A stretch of DNA of 64,000 nucleotides, from positions 67,055-131,054 of the forward strand of contig CAWKIT010000012.1 in NCBI GenBank assembly GCA_963849695.1, read 5' to 3'. Positions 47,304 to 56,145 of this stretch are shown here, in pieces (positions within the stretch are counted from its first letter, which is position 1; every line of letters begins with the position of its first letter). This DNA comes from DASSUW01 sp963849695 (GTDB taxonomy: Bacteria > Actinomycetota > Thermoleophilia > Solirubrobacterales > Solirubrobacteraceae). Below the pieces are notes generated by a model. It was given only the letters and a program-made list of their open reading frames with translations, ran no database searches and was not told the origin of the DNA. Made by a program: the position numbers and the translations under genes.

Positions 47304-48801
47304 CGCCCACGGCGTCGCGCTTCGGCCGCCTGCCGTCCTCCGGCTCGCCGGCCGGGAGCGTGAGCACGAAGCTGGCGCCGGGCGGCTCGCGGTCGGCGAG
47401 CCGGAGGTCGCCGCCCATCCGCTCGGCGAGCTCGCGGCCGATCGCGAGCCCGAGGCCGAAGCCGCTCTCCGGGCCGGCGGCGCGGCCGCGGTGGAAGCGC
47501 TCGAAGATGTGCTCGCGCTCCTCGGGCGGGATCCCGGGCCCGCGGTCGGACACCCACAGGCCGGCGACGCCGTCGCCGAAGCTCGTGCTCAAGGTGATCG
47601 CCTCGCCCGGCGGGCCGTAGCGGAGCGCGTTGTCGAGCAGGATCCGCACCACGCGCGCGGCCGCGTCGGGGTCGCCGCGGCCCCAGCAGCCGTCGGCGGG
47701 CGGCAGCACGCGCAGCTCGACGTCGCGCTCGCGGGCGCGCAGGTCGAACTCCGCCGCCACCGCGCGCGCCAGCTCGCCGAGCTCGACCGGCTCCGAGCGC
47801 AGCTGGACGGCGGCGTCGAGCCGGCTGAGGTCGAGCAGCTCGCCGGCCAGCGCCGACAGCCGGCGCAGCTCGCGCCGCGCGTTGGTGACCTGGAGCTGGG
47901 CGTCCTCGATGTCGACGCGGCCGTCGCCCAGGTCCTCCTCGAGCAGCTCCATCGTGCCCTGGAGCATCGTCAGCGGCGTCCGCAGCTCGTGCGAGGCGGT
48001 GGAGACGAACGAGCGGCGCGCCGCCTCCTGGCGCCGCAGCGCGTCCTGCATGCGGGCGAGCGCGCGGGCGAGGTCGCCGACCTCGTCGCGGACCTCGTCG
48101 CGCGGCGAGGGCGCGTCGGGCCCCTCGGCGGTGATCCGCAGCGCGGTCGCGCGCAGGCGCGCCAGCCGGCGCAGCAGCGTGCCGGACAGGGTGACGGCGA
48201 GCGCGATCGCCACCAGCACGCCGACGCCCGCGCCCGCCACCAGCGCGTTGCGGACCTGCCCGGCCGCCGCGGTCACCTCGGTCAGCCGCCGCTGGGCGAC
48301 CAGCACGCCGTCGGCGCCGGGCGTCGGGTTGTGCAGCCGCATCGCGACCGTCACCTGGTCGCCGTCGACGTCGATCACGGTGCGGTCCTGGCGGATCGCG
48401 GTCAGTGCCGCGAGGGTGGCGCTCTGGGTTATGGGCGCGAACTCGGAGTCGTAGAAGAAGTCCGGCTGCGTGTCGTCGTCGTCGTCGGCGTCCACCAGCA
48501 CGCGCGTGTCGATCCGGCGCTGGAGCTCGAATGCCGCGGCGCTCACGGCCGACTGGCGCGCGTCGACGGCGGCGGTGCGCTCGGGGTCGTCCGGGGCGGT
48601 GTCCGGCAGCTCCTCGCGAAGCGCCGAGCGGAACTCGGGCGCGGCCACCAGGACCGCGTCGTTGAGGTTGTCGATGCTCTGGTCGCGCAGCTCGTTCTGG
48701 AGCGGGCCGAGCACGATCGCCCCGACCACCGCCAGCGTGAGCACGCTGGTGAACACGAACGCCACCAGCAGCCGCCCCCGCAGGCCTCCGAGCCGGCTCA
48801 T
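47287..48801 (-). CDS. Membrane sensor histidine kinase (HAMP, HisKA, HATPase)
   Basis: A 504-aa classical sensor kinase: TM1 about 11-33, extracytoplasmic domain about 34-183 with an unusual acidic run of Asp residues (105-110), TM2 about 184-208, HAMP (209-262), HisKA with phospho-His271 in STASHELRTPL, and HATPase with N-box ILLDNALRYG, DRGPGIP and GFGLGLAI. ATGA overlap with the response-regulator gene makes this a complete two-component system. The signal is unknown; neighbouring glycosyltransferases hint at the envelope. Confidence 0.94.
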   Translation of the reverse strand: MSRLGGLRGRLLVAFVFTSVLTLAVVGAIVLGPLQNELRDQSIDNLNDAVLVAAPEFRSALREELPDTAPDDPERTAAVDARQSAVSAAAFELQRRIDTRVLVDADDDDDTQPDFFYDSEFAPITQSATLAALTAIRQDRTVIDVDGDQVTVAMRLHNPTPGADGVLVAQRRLTEVTAAAGQVRNALVAGAGVGVLVAIALAVTLSGTLLRRLARLRATALRITAEGPDAPSPRDEVRDEVGDLARALARMQDALRRQEAARRSFVSTASHELRTPLTMLQGTMELLEEDLGDGRVDIEDAQLQVTNARRELRRLSALAGELLDLSRLDAAVQLRSEPVELGELARAVAAEFDLRARERDVELRVLPPADGCWGRGDPDAAARVVRILLDNALRYGPPGEAITLSTSFGDGVAGLWVSDRGPGIPPEEREHIFERFHRGRAAGPESGFGLGLAIGRELAERMGGDLRLADREPPGASFVLTLPAGEPEDGRRPKRDAVGATRRS

Positions 48802-49496
48802 GGCTCGCGGAAGCGGTACCCGCGCCCGGGTACCGTCAGGATGAGCGCGGGCTCCTCGGGGCGCGTCTCGAGCTTCTCGCGCAGGTGGCGGATGTGGACG
48901 TCGATCGCCCGCGGGTCGCGGTACGCGCTGTCGCCCCAGATCGAGCGCAGCAGCTCCTGCCGGTTGAAGGCGTGGCCGGGGCGGCTCATCAGCCGCGTGA
49001 TCAGCTCGTACTCGCTGAAGGTGAGCTTGACCGGGCGGCCGTCGACCGCCACCCGCCGCTCCTCCTGGTCGAGCGTGACGGGCCCGACCTGCAGGCTGCC
49101 CGCCACCACGCGCCCGTGCGCGCGGCGCAGGACCGCGCGGATGCGGCTGCGCAGCTCGGCCAGGCCGAACGGCTTGGTCACGTAGTCGTCGGCGCCGGCC
49201 TCGAGGCCCTGCACCGCGTCGGCCTCGCTGTCGAGCGCGGTGAGCATGATGATCGGCACCACGTCGCGCCGGCCGCGCAGCATCCGCGCCACGTCGTGCC
49301 CGGTCGGGCCGGCTCCGAGCGCGACGTCGAGCAGCACCACGTCGTACGGGCGGTCGGCCGCGGCGTCGAGCGCGGTCTTGCCGTCGGCCACCGCGGTGAC
49401 GCGGTGACCCTCTCGTTCGAACGAGCGCGTGAGCATCTCTCGCAGGGGACGGTCGTCGTCCACCAACAGGATGTCGAGCGTCGACGCGGTCTGCAC
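48798..49496 (-). CDS. OmpR/PhoB-family response regulator
   Basis: A 232-aa regulator with a receiver domain (LLVDDDRP acidic pocket, phospho-acceptor Asp57 in VVLLDVALG, switch Thr in LTALD, Lys108 in VTKPFG) and a winged-helix DNA-binding domain (VKLTFSEYELITRLM; RAIDVHIRHLREKLE; GRGYRFREP). The GTG at 49496 is favoured because TAGGGT (49509-49504) ends 7 nt before it; a GTG three codons earlier at 49505 overlaps that -10-like element. It forms the pair with the downstream kinase. Confidence 0.94.
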   Translation of the reverse strand: MQTASTLDILLVDDDRPLREMLTRSFEREGHRVTAVADGKTALDAAADRPYDVVLLDVALGAGPTGHDVARMLRGRRDVVPIIMLTALDSEADAVQGLEAGADDYVTKPFGLAELRSRIRAVLRRAHGRVVAGSLQVGPVTLDQEERRVAVDGRPVKLTFSEYELITRLMSRPGHAFNRQELLRSIWGDSAYRDPRAIDVHIRHLREKLETRPEEPALILTVPGRGYRFREP

Positions 49497-49584
49497 CGCC
49501 GACACCCTAGCGACCGGATTAACACCTGTTAGGAGGGCTTAACGGCAGGGCGGAAAACGCCGGTGCGGGGGCAAGGATGGAGCC

Positions 49585-51105
49585 ATGTCAACCCTTGACT
49601 TCGACCCGACGCGCCGCCGTTTCGAGCGCGCCGGTACCGACCGTCCCGTCGCCGTGCTCGGCGGCGGCCCGGCCGGCCTGACGGCCGGCTACCTGCTCGC
49701 GCGGCAGGGCCGGCCCGTCATCGTCTTCGAGGCCGAGGATCAGGTCGGCGGCATCGCCAAGACCGAGGTGCGCGACGGCTACCGCTTCGATCTCGGCGGC
49801 CACCGCTTCTTCACCAAGTCCAAGGAAGTGGACGACCTGTGGCACGAGGTCATGCGCGAGGAGTTCCTCAAGCGCCCGCGCATGTCGCGTATCTACTGGA
49901 ACGGCAAGTTCCTCGACTACCCGCTCAACGGCATGGACGTCGTCAAGAAGCTCGGCCCGGTCGAGCTCATCCGTGCCGGGCTCTCCTACCTGTGGGCGGC
50001 GATGAAGCCCAAGGGCAAGGAGGAGAACTTCGAGCAGTGGGTCTCCAACCGCTTCGGCAAGCGGCTCTACCAGCACTTCTTCAAGACCTACACCGAGAAG
50101 GTGTGGGGCGTGCCGACGACCGAGCTGCGCTCGGAGTGGGCGGCGCAGCGGATCAAGGGCCTGTCGTTCTTCTCCGCCGCCAAGGCCGCGTTCTTCGGCA
50201 ACAAGGGCAACAAGATCAAGTCGCTGATCAATGAGTTCCACTACCCGCGCTTCGGCCCGGGCCAGATGTGGGAGACGATGGCGGACGAGATCATCGCCGC
50301 CGGCGGTGAGTTGCGGCTCAACACGCCGGTCACCAAGCTCGAGGTCCGCGACGGCCGGATCCTCGCGATCGAAGCCGGCGGCGAGCGCATCGAGCCGGCT
50401 CACGTGATCTCCTCGCTGCCGCTGCGCGGGACGGTCGGGATGGCCGGCGCCGCCGCCCCCGGCGAGGTCCAGGCCGCCGCGCAGGGCCTGCGCTACCGCG
50501 ACTTCCTGACCGTGGCGCTGGTGATCGACGGCGAGGACCTGTTCCCGGACAACTGGATCTACATCCACGACCCGAGCGTTCGCGTGGGCCGGATCCAGAA
50601 CTTCCGCTCCTGGAGCCCGTGGATGGTGCCGGACCAGTCGAAGGCATCGGTCGGCCTCGAGTACTTCTGCTTCAGGGGCGACGACCTGTGGGAGATGGAC
50701 GACGACGCCCTCGTCGAGCTCGCCAAGCAGGAGCTGGCGGCGCTCGGCCTCGCCGACCCGTCGAAGGTCGAGAAGGGGTACGTGACGCGCGTGCCGCTCG
50801 CGTACCCGATGTACGACGCCGACTACGGCGAGCGCGTGGAGACGATCCGCAACTGGCTCGAGGGGATCGGCAACCTGATCCAGGTCGGCCGCAACGGGCT
50901 GCACCGCTACAACAACTCCGACCACTCGATGCTGACGGCGATGCGGGCGGTCGAGAACATCACGCGCGGCACCGCTCACGACATCTGGGCGGTCAACGCC
51001 GAGTCCGTCTACCACGAGGAGGCCGTGGCGGATGAGCATCCCTACCGCCGGGCTCCCGAAACGCGCGGGATGCGGGAGCCGCTGGCCGACGCACCATTTT
51101 CCTGA
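49585..51105 (+). CDS. FAD-dependent oxidoreductase (amine-oxidase/protoporphyrinogen-oxidase-like fold)
   Basis: A 506-aa flavoprotein. The FAD dinucleotide motif is VAVLGGGPAGLTAGYLLARQ (23-42), followed by FEAEDQVGG and FDLGGHRFFTKSKE; the C-terminal FAD contact region is LIQVGRNGLHRYNNSDHSML. The pattern fits NAD(P)-binding/FAD proteins next to glycosyltransferases, with resemblance to UDP-galactopyranose mutase-like enzymes. The reaction is not certain. Start ATG 49585 follows GGAGCC. A strong terminator lies 140 bp after its stop. Confidence 0.87.
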   Translation: MSTLDFDPTRRRFERAGTDRPVAVLGGGPAGLTAGYLLARQGRPVIVFEAEDQVGGIAKTEVRDGYRFDLGGHRFFTKSKEVDDLWHEVMREEFLKRPRMSRIYWNGKFLDYPLNGMDVVKKLGPVELIRAGLSYLWAAMKPKGKEENFEQWVSNRFGKRLYQHFFKTYTEKVWGVPTTELRSEWAAQRIKGLSFFSAAKAAFFGNKGNKIKSLINEFHYPRFGPGQMWETMADEIIAAGGELRLNTPVTKLEVRDGRILAIEAGGERIEPAHVISSLPLRGTVGMAGAAAPGEVQAAAQGLRYRDFLTVALVIDGEDLFPDNWIYIHDPSVRVGRIQNFRSWSPWMVPDQSKASVGLEYFCFRGDDLWEMDDDALVELAKQELAALGLADPSKVEKGYVTRVPLAYPMYDADYGERVETIRNWLEGIGNLIQVGRNGLHRYNNSDHSMLTAMRAVENITRGTAHDIWAVNAESVYHEEAVADEHPYRRAPETRGMREPLADAPFS

Positions 51106-51246
51106 GTCGAATTGCCGCCTTCGTGGACGCATGTCCGATTTTCCCCGGACGGGCTGAGTGACACATTGATCACCGTCTGGAGGGCGTTACGGATTCCGGG
51201 CCCGACGGCCCGCTCACGGAGGAGGCGCGGAAGGATTCGCTTGGGG

Positions 51247-51285
51247 ACGGCCGGGTGGTGAGAACCACCCGGCCGTTTCTGTTCA
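51247..51285 (+). terminator. Rho-independent terminator
   Basis: A perfect 13-bp stem (ACGGCCGGGTGGT 51247-51259 with its complement 51264-51276) closed by a GAGA (GNRA) tetraloop and followed by TTTCTGTT. It lies between the convergent flavoprotein and sugar-dehydrogenase genes and has the T-rich tail on the plus strand. The rest of the 51106-51246 spacer shows no gene. Confidence 0.9.
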
Positions 51286-52725
51286 GGGCCGGCGCTTGAT
51301 CCGCCCGCGGCGGGTCACCGCCGCGCCGCGGTTGCCCGCCGCGTCCGTGGCCCGGACCGTGAGCACGACCCGCACGAACCCGCGGCGCCGGACCGCGCGC
51401 CGTGCCCGCCGGGCGGTCTTGCGGCTCATCTTCAGCGCCACGACCGTGCGCGTGTCCGCGGCGAGCGAGCGGTGGCGGGTGGAGAGCCGCCTGACACCCG
51501 TGAGCCGCGTCGAGATCGCGACCCGGCACGCCTCGTCGCAACTGAGCGCGAGCCGCAGCCGGCGGCGATTGAGCGCCGGCCTCAGCATCCGCACGCGCAG
51601 GCCCGGCGCGACCGTGTCGACCGACGTGGCCACCGGAGCGGGCGCCGCGACCGCGCACGGCGTCGGCGCGCCGTCCTGGACCCGGTAGACCGGGCCGCTG
51701 AGCGAGGCGGCGTAGATCCGGCCGCATGCGTCCTCACCGAACGAGGACAGGCTTGCGATCGGCAGCGGCTCTGCGCGGTCGTCCGTGTTCGGCAGTGCGA
51801 CTGAGCGGAGCGAGCCGATCGCGGTGTCCCCGTACAGGTAACGGCCAATGAGTGTCGGCAGCCCCGGGTCGCGCACGACGTAGCCGCCGACGATCGCGTG
51901 GAAGCCGTCGGCGCTGCTCCGAGCGAACGCGGGGCCGGTCGTCGCGCCGGCGCAGGCCGGCCCCGGGCCGGCGATATCGCCCTCGCGGCACGGCCAGCCG
52001 AAGTTCGCGCCCGGTCCGCGGCCTGATGCCGCGGTCGCCCAGTTGACCTCTTCCTGCGCGCTCTGGCCGACGTCGCCGATGAGCAGGTCGCCGGTGCCGC
52101 GGTCGAAGGTGAAGCGCCATGGGTTGCGCAGTCCGTAGGCCCACACGCGCGAGCCGAACGGGTTGCCGGGCGCCGCGGCGCCGGTGCGCGCGTCGATGCG
52201 GAGGATCTTGCCGAGCTCCGATCCGAGCTCCTGCGCCACGGCCGGCGTGTTGCCACCGTCGCCGGTGCTCACGTACAGGAATCCGTCGGGCCCGAACTGG
52301 AGCTGTCCACCGTTGTGGTTCGAAGCGGTCGTATGCGGGATCGAGAGAACGAGCCGTGCGGTCGTCGGGTCGGCGACGTAGGGGTCGGGCGATCGCTGGA
52401 ACTCGAGGACCTGGAGGGCATTGCCGTCGGTCGTGGTCAGGAACACGTAGAAGCGGCCGCTGGTCGCGTAGTCGGGCGGGAACGCGATCGACAACAGGCC
52501 TTCCTCGCCACCGCCGTTCGTCCGACCCGTCACGTCGAGGAAGGTGCCGCCGCCCGCGATCTTGACCAACCCGCCCTGCTCGACGACGAACACGCGCGGG
52601 TCGTTGGGCGGCGAGGCGACGTGGACGGGTGCGTTGAACCGGCCGATCTCGACGAGCTGCGGCGCTGCGGAGGCGGGGGCCGCGGCCAGCAGCAGGAACG
52701 CCACGGCCGGCAGCCAGGCGCGCAT
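51283..52725 (-). CDS. Secreted PQQ-dependent sugar dehydrogenase-like protein
   Basis: A 480-aa exported protein. Signal peptide about 1-20 (WLPAVAFLLLAAAPASA), then a glucose/sorbosone dehydrogenase six-bladed beta-propeller (about 25-350): FVVEQGGLVKI, GEEGLLSIAFPPDY, SNHNGGQLQFGPDGFLYVS (containing the His/Gln/Asp region that contacts PQQ and Ca), GLRNPWRFTFD. The C-terminal ~110 residues are a basic beta-rich extension (SRKTARRARRAVRRRGFVRV) typical of secreted proteins in this lineage. The ATG at 52725 overlaps the rhodanese stop (TGATG). Confidence 0.88.
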   Translation of the reverse strand: MRAWLPAVAFLLLAAAPASAAPQLVEIGRFNAPVHVASPPNDPRVFVVEQGGLVKIAGGGTFLDVTGRTNGGGEEGLLSIAFPPDYATSGRFYVFLTTTDGNALQVLEFQRSPDPYVADPTTARLVLSIPHTTASNHNGGQLQFGPDGFLYVSTGDGGNTPAVAQELGSELGKILRIDARTGAAAPGNPFGSRVWAYGLRNPWRFTFDRGTGDLLIGDVGQSAQEEVNWATAASGRGPGANFGWPCREGDIAGPGPACAGATTGPAFARSSADGFHAIVGGYVVRDPGLPTLIGRYLYGDTAIGSLRSVALPNTDDRAEPLPIASLSSFGEDACGRIYAASLSGPVYRVQDGAPTPCAVAAPAPVATSVDTVAPGLRVRMLRPALNRRRLRLALSCDEACRVAISTRLTGVRRLSTRHRSLAADTRTVVALKMSRKTARRARRAVRRRGFVRVVLTVRATDAAGNRGAAVTRRGRIKRRP

Positions 52726-53084
52726 CAGTGGTCGGCCACGTCGCCGTCGGGTGGCTCGAGCGGCAGGCCGCGCTCGTGCCAGGCGGTGATCCCGCCGTCC
52801 ATCGAGTGGGCGTCGTACCCGGCGCGGCGGAAGGCGTTGGCCGCCATTCCCGAGCGGGCGCCGATGCGGCAATAGAAGACGACGGGCTTGTCGCGGTCGA
52901 TCGTCTCGGCCTGCGACGCGACCCGCTCGAGCTCGATGTGGCGCGCGCCGGAGAGGCGCCCGGCCTCCCACTCGTAGGGCTCGCGCACGTCGATCAGCTG
53001 GATGTCGCCCGCCTCGTGCCGCTCGCGCACCCAGTCCGGCGCGACGTCGACGTCGTCCGCGTGAAAAGCGTGGTCCCCGGCCAT
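52725..53084 (-). CDS. Rhodanese-like domain protein
   Basis: A 119-aa single-domain rhodanese, probably a cytosolic sulfurtransferase. The active-site loop is VFYCRIGARSGMAA with nucleophile Cys72; QLIDVREPYEWEAGRL is the usual CH2A motif, and MDGGITAWHERGLPL closes the fold. It overlaps the sugar dehydrogenase by TGATG and is divergent from the lactone oxidase. Confidence 0.9.
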   Translation of the reverse strand: MAGDHAFHADDVDVAPDWVRERHEAGDIQLIDVREPYEWEAGRLSGARHIELERVASQAETIDRDKPVVFYCRIGARSGMAANAFRRAGYDAHSMDGGITAWHERGLPLEPPDGDVADH

Positions 53085-53154
53085 GCGCCTTCACGGTACT
53101 AAGTGGCCCCCGCCACAAGTCCCGACTGATGACGGAGACCACTAGGGTCGGCCC

Positions 53155-54423
53155 GTGGCCGAGTGGGTGAACTGGTCGCGAACGCAGCGCTGCGAGCCGG
53201 CGGCGATCGAGCGGCCCGCGACGCGCGCCGAGCTGGCTGCGGCGGTCGCCCGCGCCACCGGCCCCGTGCGCGTCGCCGGTGCCGGCCACTCGTTCACCGG
53301 CGGCGTGCTCACCGCCGGCACGCTGATCTCGCTGGAGCGGATGAACCGGCTCCTCGAGGTGGACGGGGAGCTCGTCCGTGTCGAGGCCGGCATCACGCTC
53401 GACAGCCTCAGCCGCGGGCTGCACCTGCACGGCCTCGCGCTGCCCAACCTGGGCGACATCGACGTCCAGTCGGTGGCCGGCGCACTGGCCACCGGCACCC
53501 ACGGGACCGGCGCGCGGGGGCGGAACCTGTCGGCACAGGTGGAGAAGCTGGAGCTGGTGCTCGGCGACGGGAGCGAGCGCGAGCTGGCCGGCGGTGACCT
53601 GCTGCGCGCCGCCCGGGTCGGGCTCGGCGCGCTCGGCGTCGTGGCGGCGGTGACGCTGCGGTGCGTGCCGTCGTTCCGGCTCCGCGGTGTCGACGCGCCG
53701 GAGCCGCTCGACGATGTGCTCGCGTCGCTCGACGAGCGCGCGGCCGCGGCCGACCACTTCGAGTTCTGGACCTTCCCGCACTCCCCGCTCGCGCTCACCC
53801 GCACCAACACGCGGACCGACGCCCCCCGGCAGGCGCCCGGCCGCGGGCGCGCGTGGCTCGAGGACGTGCTCGTCGACAACCACGTGTTCGGGCTGCTCAA
53901 CCGCGCCGGCCGCCGCTGGCCGCGTGCGATCCCGGCACTCAACCGCACCGCAGCCCGCGCGGCATCGCAAAGAGAACGGGTCGACTGGTCGTACCGGATC
54001 TTCGCCAGCCCCCGGCTCGTGCGCTTCACCGAGATGGAGTACGCGATCCCGCGCGAGCACGCCGCCGACGCCGTGCGCGGCGCCCGCGAGATCCTCGCCC
54101 GCCATCCGGTCTCGTTCCCGATCGAGCTGCGCCTCGTGGCCGGCGACGACGCGCTGCTGTCACCCGCCTACGGGCGCGACAGCGCGTACGTCGCCGTGCA
54201 TGTCTTCGAGGGGATGGCGTGGGAGACGCCGTTCCGCGAGGTCGAGGCGCTGATGAGCGGCTTCGGCGGCCGCCCCCACTGGGGCAAGTGGTCGTTCCTG
54301 AGCGCCGAGGAGCTCGCTCCGCGCTACCCGGAGTGGGGCGCCTTCCAGGCCGCCCGCGCCGAGCTCGACCCGGAGGGGCGGTTCGAGAACGACTGGATCA
54401 GACGCGTGCTCGGCCCCACCTAG
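53155..54423 (+). CDS. FAD-linked aldonolactone oxidase (D-arabinono-1,4-lactone / L-gulonolactone oxidase type)
   Basis: A 422-aa VAO-family flavoprotein. The PP-loop VRVAGAGHSFTGG contains His45, the position that carries covalent FAD in AldO-like alditol oxidases; LPNLGDIDVQSVAGALATGT is the second FAD-binding segment, and the C-terminal HWGKW is typical of aldonolactone oxidases. It would oxidise a polyol or sugar lactone with O2. GTG start; TAGGGT (53143-53148) ends 6 nt before it, suggesting a leaderless mRNA. Confidence 0.9.
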   Translation: MAEWVNWSRTQRCEPAAIERPATRAELAAAVARATGPVRVAGAGHSFTGGVLTAGTLISLERMNRLLEVDGELVRVEAGITLDSLSRGLHLHGLALPNLGDIDVQSVAGALATGTHGTGARGRNLSAQVEKLELVLGDGSERELAGGDLLRAARVGLGALGVVAAVTLRCVPSFRLRGVDAPEPLDDVLASLDERAAAADHFEFWTFPHSPLALTRTNTRTDAPRQAPGRGRAWLEDVLVDNHVFGLLNRAGRRWPRAIPALNRTAARAASQRERVDWSYRIFASPRLVRFTEMEYAIPREHAADAVRGAREILARHPVSFPIELRLVAGDDALLSPAYGRDSAYVAVHVFEGMAWETPFREVEALMSGFGGRPHWGKWSFLSAEELAPRYPEWGAFQAARAELDPEGRFENDWIRRVLGPT

Positions 54424-54455
54424 GCACCAGCCGCCCGAGGCGTCAGGATCAGCAC

Positions 54456-56144
54456 ATGGTCATCGCAGCTGCGGCGCTGCTGGCCGGGCTTGCGGACGCA
54501 GCACTCGTCCTGAGCAGCGACCACTTCACGGACCGCATCTGGGCGGTGTTCGGGCCGGTGGTCGGGTGGAGCTTCGTCGGTACGGGGATGTACGCCCGGC
54601 GGCGCCGGCCCGAGTCGCGGTTCGGGGACCTGATGATCCTCCTCGGCTTCACGTGGTTCCTCGGCGGGCTCGCGGCCGCGGACAACGCCTTGGTCTTCAC
54701 CGCCGGGATCCTGCTCGGCTCCGTGTGGGGCGCCGTTCTGGCGCACGTGCTGTTCAGCTTCCCGTCCGGGCGGCTGCCGGCCGGACCGGCGCGGGCGCTC
54801 GTGATCGCCGCCTACGTCCTCGTGCCGCTGGCCCCGCTCCCGGCGATGCTGTTCAGCACCGCCGACGACCTCGTCGACTGCGGCGCCGACTGCCCGGAGA
54901 ACCTGCTGCTCGTCGAGCATGACGAGCAGCTCAGCGGGGCGCTGCTGACCGCCGGCGCGCTGGTGCTGATGATCCTGTGCCTGCTGGCCGTCTGGCTCCT
55001 GGTCAAGCGGTGGCGCGCGGCCGGCCCGGCCGAGCGTCGCAGCCTGGCCCCGCTGCTCGGCTCCGGCGCCGTGACGCTGGCGTTCGTGTTCGCCAACGCG
55101 GCCACCGGCGCCGAGGCGCTGTACGCGCTCACGTTCGTGGCGTTCGCCGTGATGCCGTTCGCGTTCCTGGCCGGCCTCGTGCGTGCCGATCTCGCGCAGG
55201 CGCGCGGCGTGCGGAGCCTGGTGGCCCGCCTCGCCGACCTGCCCGATCCCGGGGACCTGCGCAGCGCGCTGGCCGCCGCGCTCGGCGATCCCACGCTGAG
55301 GCTCGCATTCTGGGTCCCGGAGCAGGAGCGCTACGTGGACGAGCAGGGCGCCGCCGTGGAGCTGCCCGCGGGGGCGGCGACGGAGATCGAGCGCGACGGG
55401 CGGCGGATCGCGGCGATCATCCACGACCCGGCGCTGGCCGAGGACCGGGAGACCGTCAGGGCGGCGGGAGCGGCGACCGCGCTGCTGCTCGAGAATCAGC
55501 GCCTGGACGCCGAGCTGCGGGCCAACATGCGCGAGCTGCGCGCTTCGCGCGAGCGGATCGTCGAGGCCGCGGACGCCGAGCGGCGCCGGCTCGAGCGCAA
55601 CCTCCACGACGGGGCGCAGGCGCGGCTCGTGGCGCTCTCGTTCATGCTCAATCTCGGCCGCCGGCGCCTTCCTGACGAATCCGAAGCGGCGGCGCTGATC
55701 GACGCGTCGCTCGACGAGCTCAAGCAGAGCCTCCAGGAGCTGCGCGAGTTCGCCCGCGGCATCCACCCCGCCGTCCTCACCGACCACGGCCTCGAGGCCG
55801 CCGTGCGCTCGCTCGCGGCGCGGTCGCCGGTTCCGGTCTCGCTCACCAGCACGGCCGGCGGCCGGCTCCCGGCCGCGGTCGAGACCGCGGCGTACTTCGT
55901 GGTGTCCGAAGGCCTGACGAACGTTGCGAAGTACGCCCAGGCCGAGCACGCGACCGTACGGATCGAGCGGGACAACGGCCACCTGACGGTGGAGGTGTCC
56001 GACGACGGCGTCGGCGGCGCCGCGCCGGACGCCGGCTCCGGCCTTCACGGACTCGCAGACCGCGTCGCCGCGCTCGACGGCGCGCTCCAGGTCGCAAGCC
56101 CGCCGGGCGGCGGGACGCGGCTCCGCGCCGACCTGCCGTGCTGA
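54456..56144 (+). CDS. Membrane sensor histidine kinase, NarL type (HisKA_3)
   Basis: A 562-aa kinase. About 7 hydrophobic helices fill residues 1-245, then a linker/GAF-like region (about 260-350), a HisKA_3 domain with phospho-acceptor His384 in ERNLHDGAQARLVAL, and an HATPase with VSEGLTNVAKYA and DDGVGG. The catalytic part is strongly similar to the kinase at 1753-3780, but the sensor is membrane-integral. AGGA lies 7 nt before the ATG. No response regulator is adjacent. Its stop is 1 bp from the convergent PLP-enzyme stop. Confidence 0.92.
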   Translation: MVIAAAALLAGLADAALVLSSDHFTDRIWAVFGPVVGWSFVGTGMYARRRRPESRFGDLMILLGFTWFLGGLAAADNALVFTAGILLGSVWGAVLAHVLFSFPSGRLPAGPARALVIAAYVLVPLAPLPAMLFSTADDLVDCGADCPENLLLVEHDEQLSGALLTAGALVLMILCLLAVWLLVKRWRAAGPAERRSLAPLLGSGAVTLAFVFANAATGAEALYALTFVAFAVMPFAFLAGLVRADLAQARGVRSLVARLADLPDPGDLRSALAAALGDPTLRLAFWVPEQERYVDEQGAAVELPAGAATEIERDGRRIAAIIHDPALAEDRETVRAAGAATALLLENQRLDAELRANMRELRASRERIVEAADAERRRLERNLHDGAQARLVALSFMLNLGRRRLPDESEAAALIDASLDELKQSLQELREFARGIHPAVLTDHGLEAAVRSLAARSPVPVSLTSTAGGRLPAAVETAAYFVVSEGLTNVAKYAQAEHATVRIERDNGHLTVEVSDDGVGGAAPDAGSGLHGLADRVAALDGALQVASPPGGGTRLRADLPC

Positions 56145-56145
56145 C

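Noticed and set aside
54420..56048. A 542-codon minus-strand frame opposite the NarL-type kinase
   Set aside because: Composition dominated by Arg, Gly, Glu and His; the plus strand encodes intact HisKA_3 and HATPase motifs.
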